Below are positions 16,862 through 25,052 of a stretch of 64,000 bases of DNA, piece by piece. Within the stretch, counting starts at the first letter, position 1; each line of letters starts with the position of its first letter. This DNA is from Paenibacillus_E violae. GTDB lineage: Bacteria; Bacillota; Bacilli; Paenibacillales; NBRC-103111. The notes beneath the pieces are model-generated. The model was not told where the DNA came from. It did no database searches and saw only the letters and a program-made list of their open reading frames with translations. A program made the position numbers and the translations under genes. The stretch spans positions 310,001 through 374,000 of the forward strand of contig NZ_JAWCUD010000005.1 of the NCBI RefSeq assembly GCF_032461945.1, given 5' to 3'.

Positions 16862-17719
16862 ATGAGCCAAATTGGTGGATTTTTCGAGTTGTGGAATCCG
16901 GTATTACTGTTGGTGATCGTCGTTGTCGGATATATGTATCGTCACTTTGTCGCTAAGGGGAAAGGGAATTCCGCTGAGAATGAAACAGTTTCGGCTTCGC
17001 AGCAGATTTCTTTCTATATTGGATTGGCTCTTTTCTATATTGGCCAAGGAAGTCCGATTAATTATATTGGGCATCACTTCTTGTTCAGTATGCATATGCT
17101 GCAGCAAACTATTTTGTACTTAATTGTTCCGATCTGCATATGGCTGGGAACACCAGCGTGGATGATGCGTTCGCTGATGAAAATAACGATTATTCGTGGA
17201 ATTTTTTCATTTTTCACACGTCCATTGATTGCACTATTCCTATTTAACATGCTCTTCTCCATATACCATATGCCTTTGGTTATGGATTACTTAATGATAC
17301 ATGATCTATCGCTATTCGGTTACCACACGGTGCTGTTATTCACCGCTTTCATGATGTGGTTCCCTGTTTTTTGTCCACTGCCTGAGATGAATCGCTTAAA
17401 TGATTTGAAGAAGATGGCTTACATCTTTGGTAATGGTATTCTGCTGACACCAGCCTGTGCGCTCATTATTTTCGCGGATACGATTATTTATGACATGTAC
17501 GCGAATGTAACCGTACCCTTCGCCCATTTATCGCCTCTGGATGATCAGCAATTGGGTGGCGTTCTAATGAAGATTGTTCAGGAAGTTGTCTATGGAGCAA
17601 CACTTGCCTATATTTTCTTCCGGTGGTACCGCAGAGAGCGGAAGGAAGAGGACGATATGGATCTTATAGAGTCTCAAGAGGGTCTGAATAATCAGGGCGG
17701 TAATTGGAATCGCGCTTAG
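16862..17719 (+). CDS. ctaG: Cytochrome c oxidase assembly factor CtaG
   Basis: A 285-aa integral membrane protein of the Bacillus-type caa3 assembly CtaG family with about seven membrane helices. Marks are YIGQGSPINYIGHHFLFSMHMLQQ, PLPEMNRLNDLKKMAYIF, and a histidine-rich set of helices, with an acidic C-terminus. In B. subtilis the protein is needed for active caa3 oxidase. It follows the ctaF terminator, so it probably has its own promoter or depends on readthrough. GAAAGGAGAAAG precedes the ATG. Confidence 0.93.
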   Translation: MSQIGGFFELWNPVLLLVIVVVGYMYRHFVAKGKGNSAENETVSASQQISFYIGLALFYIGQGSPINYIGHHFLFSMHMLQQTILYLIVPICIWLGTPAWMMRSLMKITIIRGIFSFFTRPLIALFLFNMLFSIYHMPLVMDYLMIHDLSLFGYHTVLLFTAFMMWFPVFCPLPEMNRLNDLKKMAYIFGNGILLTPACALIIFADTIIYDMYANVTVPFAHLSPLDDQQLGGVLMKIVQEVVYGATLAYIFFRWYRRERKEEDDMDLIESQEGLNNQGGNWNRA

Positions 17720-17737
17720 GGGAAAGGATTTAGGGAG

Positions 17738-18193
17738 ATGCACATTTTACCAACGATTTCTACGATGTTTATCGTGATCAGTGCCATTTTTGTCGGTTTC
17801 GGCTGGTATCATATTGTGAAAGGGAACCGGGAAACCCATCAAAAACTGATGGTTCTTGGTGCCATTTTCGCACTAGCGTTCTTTATTATATATATGTCGC
17901 GCACATTGTTTGAGGGGAACACATCATTCGGTGGACCTGAGAGCTTGAAGCTGCCGTATCACTTATTCTTGTTTTTCCATATTGCCTTAGCTACGGTAGG
18001 CGGTGTTCTTGGGCTAATAACACTTTGGTTTGCCTACAAAAACAAATTTCTCAAGCATAAGAAAATTGGCCGCATTGCGGCAATTGTATGGCTTTTAACA
18101 GCACCAACGGGTGTATTGGTTTATGTTTTGCTCTACTTGATGTATCCCGGCGGAACAACGAAGCCGGTTATTGATGCGATTTTTGGACTATAA
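17738..18193 (+). CDS. DUF420 membrane protein (CtaM/YozB-like)
   Basis: A 151-aa protein with four predicted membrane helices of the DUF420 family. Visible marks are GWYHIVKGNRETHQKLM, PYHLFLFFHIALATVGG and LKHKKIGRIAAIVWLLTAPTG, with conserved histidines. In staphylococci the relative CtaM is needed for heme-copper oxidase function, which fits its position 18 bp after ctaG. A terminator follows. Confidence 0.88.
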   Translation: MHILPTISTMFIVISAIFVGFGWYHIVKGNRETHQKLMVLGAIFALAFFIIYMSRTLFEGNTSFGGPESLKLPYHLFLFFHIALATVGGVLGLITLWFAYKNKFLKHKKIGRIAAIVWLLTAPTGVLVYVLLYLMYPGGTTKPVIDAIFGL

Positions 18194-18196
18194 TCA

Positions 18197-18240
18197 AAAA
18201 GTTGAACCTGTGAAGCATTCACGGTGTTCAGCTTTTTTTT
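18197..18240 (+). terminator. Terminator after the DUF420 gene
   Basis: AAGTTGAAC...TGTGAA pairs with TTCACGGTGTTCAGCTT around GCA, followed by eight T residues. Confidence 0.85.
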
Positions 18241-18342
18241 ATTGCGAGGATTCCTTGTTGGATTTCTTTTATTTTCCAATCTCATGTAAACTGGTACATA
18301 GTAGAATGAAAACAATTCACCACGGAAAGGCAGGTTCAATCC

Positions 18343-19248
18343 ATGACATACCCGCTTACGGTAGAAAACGTTTCGAAGCAGTACGGTGAGAAAACTGCTG
18401 TGAACGCTATCCATCTTCGTGTGCAGGAAGGAGAAATTTATGGACTGCTAGGCGCTAATGGTGCAGGGAAAACGACAACGATGCGAATGGTTCTCGGCCT
18501 CATCTATCCCGATCAAGGACATATTTTGTGGAAAGGGAAGGGCTATCGTGAAGAGTTGAAAAGGCTTATGGGCTACTTGCCAGAAGAGCGCGGCCTATAT
18601 CCTAAAATTAAGGTGAGCGAACAAATCCTTTATTTAGCGGAGCTGCGAGGCCTATCCCGTAAGCAAGGGGAGGCAGAGCTGAAAGCTTGGCTCGATCGGT
18701 TCGACGTCCCAGAGTACTACAATAAGAGGGTTGAAGAACTATCCAAAGGGAATCAGCAGAAGATCCAATTTATTGCTGCCGTCATACATAATCCGGATAT
18801 TTTGATCCTGGATGAGGCTTTTAGCGGACTGGATCCCGTGAATGTGGAGTTGTTGAAGAAGACAGTGAAAAGCCTGCGCGACGAGGGAAAAACGATCCTA
18901 TTCTCGAGCCATCGCATGGAACATGTGGAGGAGCTCTGTGAACATATTTGCATATTGCATCGTTCGAATACGATACTGCAGGGGAGCTTGAAGGAGATTA
19001 AATCAGCATTTCCAAAAGAGAAAATCGCCTTGCAAACCGAGCGACCGGTTGAGGGCTTGGAGCAGCTCCAAGGTGTTACATTTGTGGAAAGGCAGCAGAA
19101 CGGCTATCAGATTCGGATAGATTCCACGGCCGATCCCCAGAGGATTTTGCAGCATGCGATAGAGCAGTCTAGTATACAACGGTTTCAAATCATGGAGCCT
19201 ACACTGAATGAAATTTTTATTCAAAAGGTGGGAAACGCGCATGAATAG
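18343..19248 (+). CDS. ABC transporter ATP-binding protein (NatA-like)
   Basis: A 301-aa ABC ATPase with Walker A GANGAGKTT, signature LSKGNQQK, Walker B ILILDEAFSGLDP and the switch histidine in FSSHRMEHVEE, plus a C-terminal extension ending MEPTLNEIFIQKVG (DUF4162-like). It resembles the NatA/YhaQ branch of Na+ or drug export ATPases. It overlaps the permease gene by eight bases, so the two form one exporter. Confidence 0.92.
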   Translation: MTYPLTVENVSKQYGEKTAVNAIHLRVQEGEIYGLLGANGAGKTTTMRMVLGLIYPDQGHILWKGKGYREELKRLMGYLPEERGLYPKIKVSEQILYLAELRGLSRKQGEAELKAWLDRFDVPEYYNKRVEELSKGNQQKIQFIAAVIHNPDILILDEAFSGLDPVNVELLKKTVKSLRDEGKTILFSSHRMEHVEELCEHICILHRSNTILQGSLKEIKSAFPKEKIALQTERPVEGLEQLQGVTFVERQQNGYQIRIDSTADPQRILQHAIEQSSIQRFQIMEPTLNEIFIQKVGNAHE

Positions 19249-20527
19249 AACCTGGACTGTTATAAAATTTACCTACTTATCTCGTTTCCGCTCTAAATCC
19301 TTTCGCGTGATGAGTCTAATTCTAATTGTACTCTTATCCGTTCTCATACATCTACCAACAATCATGGAAAAGCTATCTTCACATGAAGCGACGAAAATCG
19401 GCGTATTCCCGGGAAAACAAGAGCAGGTTGCAGGGAAACTGGCCGCTTTTTACAATACTCAGCAGAAACCGGATATCGTAATCGTGCCTCTACAAGACGC
19501 AGGAAGTGCCGCAGCGAATGAGGCGCTCGCTAAGAAGCAGATTGCGGATAAAGCGATAAAAGGTTATCTCGAATTTACAGATACAACCGTAGCCGGATTC
19601 CCCAAAACGGTTTATAAATCCGAAGGAACGATGGAGTTTTCGCTCAAAAACAAGCTTCAGACCGCTCTACAGCTGGTTAAAACAGATGTGGTCCTGCAAG
19701 GCGCAGGAATTGCCCCCGAGCAAAAAGCGAACATGCAAGCCCCCGTCTCTTTAGAGACTGTGCAGCTTCTTATGAACAATGAAGGGGCTGCAGGCAAGAC
19801 GGAGTCGCAAATGGTGATGTCCTATGCACTCGTATATGTCATGTTATTCATGCTGTATATGGGCGTCATTGGCTTCGGCAATATGGTAGCGATGGAAATA
19901 ACTGCCGAGAAGAGCTCGCGGGTGATGGAACTGCTCATCACGAGTGTTTCACCACTTAAGCAGATGTTCGGTAAAATCATTGGTATTTGCTTGCTGGCCT
20001 TAACGCAGATAGCCCTCTCCATTGCTGTAGGCGTTGCAAATTTAAGCGTATCCAGCAGCAGTCAGCTCGTCTCACAGTTTAATCTGAAGTGGGAAAACTT
20101 GCAGGTTTCGCTTATTGTATTCTTCTTGATTTTCTATCTCTTAGGCTTCTTCATTTACGCTACTGTCTTCGCGGCGGTTGGCTCATTGGTAAGCCGCACG
20201 GAAGATGTTGGGCAGGCGATTATGCCAGTGACGATGCTGGTCGTAGCGGCGTTTATGATCGCGATCTTCGGATTAAATAATCCGAATGCGGGGTTCGTTG
20301 TCACGATGTCCTTCGTCCCGTTTTTTTCACCATTGATTATGTTCCTGCGAATAGGGATGAGCTCGCCGGCTTTGTGGGAAATAGGGCTGTCAATCATCAT
20401 CCAATTGGTCTCGATCGGAGCAATGGCTTGGGTGGCAGCTAAAATCTACCGCACAGGCGTGCTCATGTATGGTAAAAGGCCTACATGGCGAGAGCTGCGC
20501 AAAGCGATGCGGGCTTATAAGGTTTAA
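19241..20527 (+). CDS. ABC-2 type exporter permease (NatB/YhaP-like)
   Basis: A 428-aa membrane protein. One N-terminal helix and a large extracytoplasmic domain (about 50-195) are followed by five or six membrane helices starting near MSYALVYVMLFMLYMGVIGF, with TAEKSSRVMELLITSVSPLKQMFGKIIG, the characteristic ABC-2 cytoplasmic loop. It pairs with the upstream ATPase. The ATG at 19241 lies in the end of the ATPase gene, after AAGGTGGG; the earlier in-frame ATG at 19208 has no clear site. Substrate (Na+, drug or peptide) unknown. Confidence 0.9.
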   Translation: MNRTWTVIKFTYLSRFRSKSFRVMSLILIVLLSVLIHLPTIMEKLSSHEATKIGVFPGKQEQVAGKLAAFYNTQQKPDIVIVPLQDAGSAAANEALAKKQIADKAIKGYLEFTDTTVAGFPKTVYKSEGTMEFSLKNKLQTALQLVKTDVVLQGAGIAPEQKANMQAPVSLETVQLLMNNEGAAGKTESQMVMSYALVYVMLFMLYMGVIGFGNMVAMEITAEKSSRVMELLITSVSPLKQMFGKIIGICLLALTQIALSIAVGVANLSVSSSSQLVSQFNLKWENLQVSLIVFFLIFYLLGFFIYATVFAAVGSLVSRTEDVGQAIMPVTMLVVAAFMIAIFGLNNPNAGFVVTMSFVPFFSPLIMFLRIGMSSPALWEIGLSIIIQLVSIGAMAWVAAKIYRTGVLMYGKRPTWRELRKAMRAYKV

Positions 20528-20533
20528 AATGTG

Positions 20534-20566
20534 AAAACGTAGGCATTTATTGCCTACGTTTTTTTA
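20534..20566 (+). terminator. Terminator after the Nat-like exporter
   Basis: AAAACGTAGGCA pairs perfectly with TGCCTACGTTTT around TTTAT, followed by T residues. Confidence 0.92.
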
Positions 20567-20608
20567 TATGTTTTGAGGGTCGCGAGAAGCGATGCTTGCC
20601 GGTTAACC

Positions 20609-20793
20609 CTAACGGACACCACGGCCGTTAAGCTCGTGAAAATCGCCCCGTTTCAAATCTAACGGACACGGGAGCCCTTATTTGCCGATTTCGAGGCGAA
20701 ATCAGGGTCGAAACAAGTAAATAGCTGCGCTGGTGTTCGTTAGATTTTCATATCGCGTATAATTCGCCGAATAAGTGCCGCTGTGTCCGTTAG
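20609..20793. repeat. TAACGGACAC inverted-repeat element, complex copy
   Basis: CTAACGGACAC occurs at 20609-20619 and 20659-20669. Its reverse complement GTGT(T/C)CGTTAG occurs at 20733-20743 and 20783-20793, so two nested inverted pairs fill the gap. CCACGGCCGTTA and GCCGCTG lie beside the outer arms. A simpler copy of the same family lies at 46042-46128. The gap from 20567 to 20977 holds no gene apart from these repeats and the regulatory site below. Confidence 0.75.
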
Positions 20794-20830
20794 ACAGCCG
20801 GTTCCTCCGGCTTTATTTTAGTCAGCCAAC

Positions 20831-20880
20831 AAAATTTATCAATTGAAAGCACAAAAATTATCATGTGAAAGCGCGTCCAT
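20831..20880 (+). promoter_or_regulatory. Direct-repeat activator site and cre-like sequence before the sugar permease operon
   Basis: AAATTTATCAATTGAAAGC and AAAATTATCATGTGAAAGC form a direct repeat with a 22-bp period. The second copy ends in TGAAAGCGCGTCCA, which matches the cre consensus WTGNAANCGNWNNCW with two mismatches and contains the TGAAAG hexamer also found at the binding-protein promoter. Two tandem half-sites about two helical turns apart are typical of AraC-family regulators, so the YesN-like regulator encoded 6 kb downstream is the obvious candidate. Confidence 0.5.
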
Positions 20881-20977
20881 TCTCTCTAAAATTAGGCTTA
20901 CAAAAAGATGATCTAAGGGGTATGCACCTGCACCGCTGTCATTACAAACATCATTGATGAAGGAATGAGGGAAGTAC

Positions 20978-21862
20978 ATGAATAACATGATGCAAAAAAG
21001 AGTGCTTATTTTTTCTTTTCTTGCGTTGCCGATTGGATTAATGCTGTTATTTCTAATCTACCCTACGGTGAAGCTGTTTCAATACAGTTTGACTGACTGG
21101 AATGGGATTAGCAGAGATTTGCACTTTGTAGGGTTTGAAAATTATTTGAAAGCGCTCAAAATGTCGCAAGTATGGCAATCGCTCTCGAATAACTGGCTTT
21201 ATTTTATTATCCATGCGCTGTTGATTCCCATTGAGATTTTATTGGCAGTTATGTTGAATGCCAAAATGCGAGCTAGCGAGTTCTTCCGTTCTATCGTTTT
21301 ACTTCCTTACATCATTAATGGTGTAGCAGTCGCTTATATTTTCGGATATTTGTACAACCCAGTGAACGGTCCGATCAACGAGGTGTTGATGGCCGTCGGT
21401 CTGGAGAGTTGGATTCATAACTGGCTCAGTGACGTGAAAATCGTTAACTATTCGCTTGTCGCGATCTCCTTATGGCGATTTGCAGGTTTTCATATCATTT
21501 TATTTCTAGCAGGCGTGCAATCCATCCCTAATGATCTGTATGAAGCTGCAACGATTGATGGCGCTAACAAAATGCAGCAGATCCGCTATATCGTTTTACC
21601 AGGCATTCGCCGCGTTATTGAAATTATTTTGTTCTTAAATATTCGGGGAGCACTTCAAGTCTTCGATATTCCTTTTCTTGTCACACAAGGTGGTCCAGGT
21701 ACTTCAAGTAGTACGTTTACGATTTTCACGATCAATACGGCCTTTAAATTCAATAGCTATGGCTTAGCTTCGGCCTTGGCGATTATTCTAATGGTTATGA
21801 TCATTGCATTCAGTTTCATTCAGAACCTATTGATTCGTGAGAAAGGGGAAAAATCATCATGA
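20978..21862 (+). CDS. Carbohydrate ABC transporter permease (MalF/LplB-like)
   Basis: A 294-aa inner-membrane permease with six membrane helices. The EAA loop, which docks the ATPase, reads EAATIDGANKMQQIRYIVLPGI. It belongs to the oligosaccharide permease branch (UgpA/LplB type) and pairs with the next gene. No ATPase is encoded nearby, which is common for Bacillota systems served by a shared MsmX-type ATPase. GAATGAGGGAAG precedes the ATG. It is the first gene of the locus. Confidence 0.92.
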   Translation: MNNMMQKRVLIFSFLALPIGLMLLFLIYPTVKLFQYSLTDWNGISRDLHFVGFENYLKALKMSQVWQSLSNNWLYFIIHALLIPIEILLAVMLNAKMRASEFFRSIVLLPYIINGVAVAYIFGYLYNPVNGPINEVLMAVGLESWIHNWLSDVKIVNYSLVAISLWRFAGFHIILFLAGVQSIPNDLYEAATIDGANKMQQIRYIVLPGIRRVIEIILFLNIRGALQVFDIPFLVTQGGPGTSSSTFTIFTINTAFKFNSYGLASALAIILMVMIIAFSFIQNLLIREKGEKSS

Positions 21863-22740
21863 GCATGCCTCAAGCCGAGCTTGCAGCCAAACCTCGCAGA
21901 GTGGAAAAGGCAAATTTGTCTTCCTTTCTTGGCAAGTCACTCTATTACGTCATTTTATCGATCATCACGATCATTATCTTTGTTCCGCTGCTAGTGGTTG
22001 TTTTCGCCGCATTCAAGACATCTCCGGAACTCGCGGCTACATCGCCGTTTGCGCTGCCTAAGAGCTGGTCGTTCCATAACTTTGCCGTTGCCTTCGAGAA
22101 GGCAAATATGCTTGTAGGATTAATTAACTCACTAAGTGTTACGGTTACTAGTGTTGTCATTAATGCTATTCTCGGAGCCATGACAGCTTTCGTACTCAAT
22201 CGGTTTAATTTCCGCTTCAAGAAAACGATCTTTCTGCTATTTATCATCGCGTCCGTCGTACCGGCCTATACCACGGAAGTAGCACGTTTTCAGACGATTA
22301 AGTCGTTAGGCCTCTACAACACGATTTTTGCACCGTTAATCATTTATGCCGGAACAGATTTGATGCAAATTTTCATTTATCTGCAATTTATTGAGAAAAT
22401 ATCGAAGCAGCTGGACGAAAGCGCGCTTTTGGATGGTGCATCGTATTTCCGGATTTTCCGCTCGATTTTATTTCCGCTCTTGCTCCCGGCAACGGCAACA
22501 CTGGCGATCATCAAAGCCGTTGATATTATGAACGATATGTACATTCCTTATTTGTATATGCCTTCGAAGAAACTAAGTACGCTATCAACCGCGTTGATGA
22601 CGTTTGTAGGCGAGCGCGCGACCTATTGGAATGAGTTGTCAGCCGCGATTATTTTGGTGATGTTACCAACCATCTTGATTTATTTGGTTCTGCGTAAATT
22701 TATTTTTGCGGGATTAATGGACGGAGCGATTAAAGAATAG
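21859..22740 (+). CDS. Carbohydrate ABC transporter permease (MalG-like)
   Basis: A 293-aa permease with six membrane helices and an EAA-like loop ESALLDGASYFRIFRSILFPLLLP. ATGA overlap with the upstream permease makes a coupled heterodimer pair. The substrate is probably a galactose-containing oligosaccharide, judged from the GH42 gene that follows. Confidence 0.92.
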   Translation: MSMPQAELAAKPRRVEKANLSSFLGKSLYYVILSIITIIIFVPLLVVVFAAFKTSPELAATSPFALPKSWSFHNFAVAFEKANMLVGLINSLSVTVTSVVINAILGAMTAFVLNRFNFRFKKTIFLLFIIASVVPAYTTEVARFQTIKSLGLYNTIFAPLIIYAGTDLMQIFIYLQFIEKISKQLDESALLDGASYFRIFRSILFPLLLPATATLAIIKAVDIMNDMYIPYLYMPSKKLSTLSTALMTFVGERATYWNELSAAIILVMLPTILIYLVLRKFIFAGLMDGAIKE

Positions 22741-22775
22741 CGTTTTTCGACGATTGAACTTTGGGGGGATAACCA

Positions 22776-24794
22776 ATGATTAATGACAAACTGCCATCCA
22801 TCTATTATGGCGGTGATTACAATCCGGACCAATGGCCAGAGGAAGTTTGGCAAGAAGACATGCGACTGTTTAAATTGGCGGGCATCAATATCGTTACACT
22901 GCCGGTGTTTAGCTGGGCGAAGCTGCAGCCATCGGAAGATACATACGATTTTGAATGGCTGGATAAAATTATTGCTACAGTCGCAAAGGAAGGCATTTTC
23001 CTTTGCTTGGCTACTTCAACAGCGGCGCAGCCTGCCTGGATGTCGCGCTTGTATCCGGAAGTGCTTCCCGTCGATATTGACGGCAGGAAGCGCACGCACG
23101 GCTCCCGCGTTAATTTCTGCCCTAACAGCCGCGTGTACCGAATGTTTTCGCAGCGTTTGGCAACCAAGATGGCAGAGCGTTATGGACAGCATCCATCCTT
23201 GCTAGTTTGGCACATTGGGAATGAGTATGCGCCGCATTGCTACTGCGATACGTGTGCGTCTGCTTTCCGTACTTGGCTTCAGAAGAAATACGGTACGCTA
23301 GAGGTTGTAAATCGCGTATGGAATATGAGTTTCTGGTCTCACACGGTATATGAGTGGGAAGAGATTGTTCCTCCTACGAATTTGAATGGAAATAACAGAT
23401 GCTTCCAAGGGATCGCGTTGGATTATAAGAGATTTATGTCGGATTCGATCCTAGAGTGTTATCAAGGCGAGTACGATATCATTAAACGGATTACACCGGA
23501 CATTAAAATCACGTCGAATATATGGGGATTTTTTAACGGACTGGATTTGAAGAAATGGGCTGACCATATGGATGTTGTTTCATGGGACAGTTATCCCCAA
23601 ATGAATGAACCAATGAGCAACGTCGCGATGAGGCATGATTACATGAGAGGGCTAAAGGACGGACAACCTTTCATGTTGATGGAGCAGACGCCAAGCCAGC
23701 AAAACTGGCAGCCTTACAATAGTCTCAAACGGCCCGGTGTTATGCGGCTTTGGAGCTATCAAGCGATAGCGCACGGGGCAGATACGGTTATGTTCTTCCA
23801 ATTGCGTCGTTCTGTTGGTGCGTGCGAGAAGTATCATGGTGCTTTGATTGCTCACGCAGGACATGAGCATACAAGAGTATTTAGAGAGTGCACACAATTA
23901 GGAAAGGAGCTGCAGATGTTAGGGGGTACGCTTCTAGATTCCGTAACGGAGTCCAAAGTAGCGCTGTTGTTCGATATTGATACTTGGAATGCAGTAGAAA
24001 TGACCAGCGGTCCGAGCGTGGATCTGGATTATCTCAAGCAAGCTCAGAAGTACTACAAAGCTTTTTATGATTTAAATGTTAGTATGGATGTCGTTAGCCC
24101 GCTTAGTGACTTCTCCAAATATGAATTAATTATCGCACCAGTGATGTATATGTTGAAACCTGGCGTGAGCGACCGGCTGAAGTCGTTTGTGAAACAGGGT
24201 GGAACGTTCGTTACTTCGTTTTTCAGCGGGATTGTGAACGAAAATGATCTTGTAACGTTAGGCGGCTATCCAGGTGAATTACGCGATTTGCTCGGCCTAT
24301 GGGTAGAGGAAATTGATGCGCTCCAACCGGAAATGACGAATAAAATTATGATGCATTCGACGTTTGGGGAACTTCATGGCGAATACGAATGTGGACTTTT
24401 GTGCGATTTGCTGCACCTTGAGGGAGCGGAGGCGCTTGGCGTCTATGGACGTGACTTTTATGCCGGCATGCCAGCAATCACCCGAAATACATACGGGCAA
24501 GGGGAAGCTTATTATGTAGCAACTGACCCTGAACAGAGATTTTTGGAAGAGTTCAGCAAAACTATCTGTGAACGATTGAATTTGACGATGGCTCATCATG
24601 CTCCAGAAGGTGTAGAGATCAGAAGCAGACAGAAAGATGATAAAACGTATACCTTTGTTTTGAATCATAATGCTTACGAAACAGCGATTCTATTAAATGC
24701 TGGATCCTATAAGGATTTATTGTCACATCGAGTCTATGAGCGGACGTTAGTGGTTGAACCGTACGGAGTAGCTATTTTAGAAGTTTGTTCCTGA
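22776..24794 (+). CDS. GH42 beta-galactosidase, cytoplasmic
   Basis: A 672-aa family 42 beta-galactosidase. The N-terminal TIM barrel shows YYGGDYNPDQWPEEVWQEDM and the acid/base Glu150 in WHIGNEY; the nucleophile is Glu303 in FMLMEQTPSQQNW. Cysteines in CYCDTC (about 155-160) fit the zinc cluster of the family. A trimerisation domain (about 395-600) and a small C-terminal beta domain follow. There is no signal peptide, so it should hydrolyse imported galacto-oligosaccharides in the cytoplasm. It lies 35 bp after the permease pair with GGGGGGAT as its ribosome binding site. Confidence 0.94.
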   Translation: MINDKLPSIYYGGDYNPDQWPEEVWQEDMRLFKLAGINIVTLPVFSWAKLQPSEDTYDFEWLDKIIATVAKEGIFLCLATSTAAQPAWMSRLYPEVLPVDIDGRKRTHGSRVNFCPNSRVYRMFSQRLATKMAERYGQHPSLLVWHIGNEYAPHCYCDTCASAFRTWLQKKYGTLEVVNRVWNMSFWSHTVYEWEEIVPPTNLNGNNRCFQGIALDYKRFMSDSILECYQGEYDIIKRITPDIKITSNIWGFFNGLDLKKWADHMDVVSWDSYPQMNEPMSNVAMRHDYMRGLKDGQPFMLMEQTPSQQNWQPYNSLKRPGVMRLWSYQAIAHGADTVMFFQLRRSVGACEKYHGALIAHAGHEHTRVFRECTQLGKELQMLGGTLLDSVTESKVALLFDIDTWNAVEMTSGPSVDLDYLKQAQKYYKAFYDLNVSMDVVSPLSDFSKYELIIAPVMYMLKPGVSDRLKSFVKQGGTFVTSFFSGIVNENDLVTLGGYPGELRDLLGLWVEEIDALQPEMTNKIMMHSTFGELHGEYECGLLCDLLHLEGAEALGVYGRDFYAGMPAITRNTYGQGEAYYVATDPEQRFLEEFSKTICERLNLTMAHHAPEGVEIRSRQKDDKTYTFVLNHNAYETAILLNAGSYKDLLSHRVYERTLVVEPYGVAILEVCS

Positions 24795-24801
24795 TTAATT
24801 C

Positions 24802-24837
24802 CATAGGGAAGACAGCAATGTCTTCTCTATCTTTTGT
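24802..24837 (+). terminator. Weak terminator after the GH42 gene
   Basis: ATAGGGAAGACA pairs with TGTCTTCTCTAT around GCAA, followed by the broken T run CTTTTGTTGT. Readthrough to the sensor gene is possible. Confidence 0.6.
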
Positions 24838-24863
24838 TGTAATTAATTGGATTTAATAGGGGG

Positions 24864-24892
24864 TTGACGTTTTTCACAATAAAATTTATGAT
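24864..24892 (+). promoter_or_regulatory. Sigma-A promoter of the sensor kinase operon
   Basis: TTGACG (24864-24869), a 17-base spacer and TATGAT (24887-24892). About 50 bases downstream, ATGAAAGCGTAGCAA (24939-24953) matches the cre consensus with one mismatch and could act as a roadblock for CcpA. Confidence 0.7.
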
Positions 24893-25052
24893 GACGGTAG
24901 ATCATGTCGAAAATTGGTGAATACGCGATCAAGGATAAATGAAAGCGTAGCAACTTTTACACAAATTACCTGGTACCCAGTTTTCCCGTCATTTTGCCGG
25001 AATGTGTAATCTCACAGCATAGTTGTAACTTGAGAAAACGGGGGGAAGGCCA

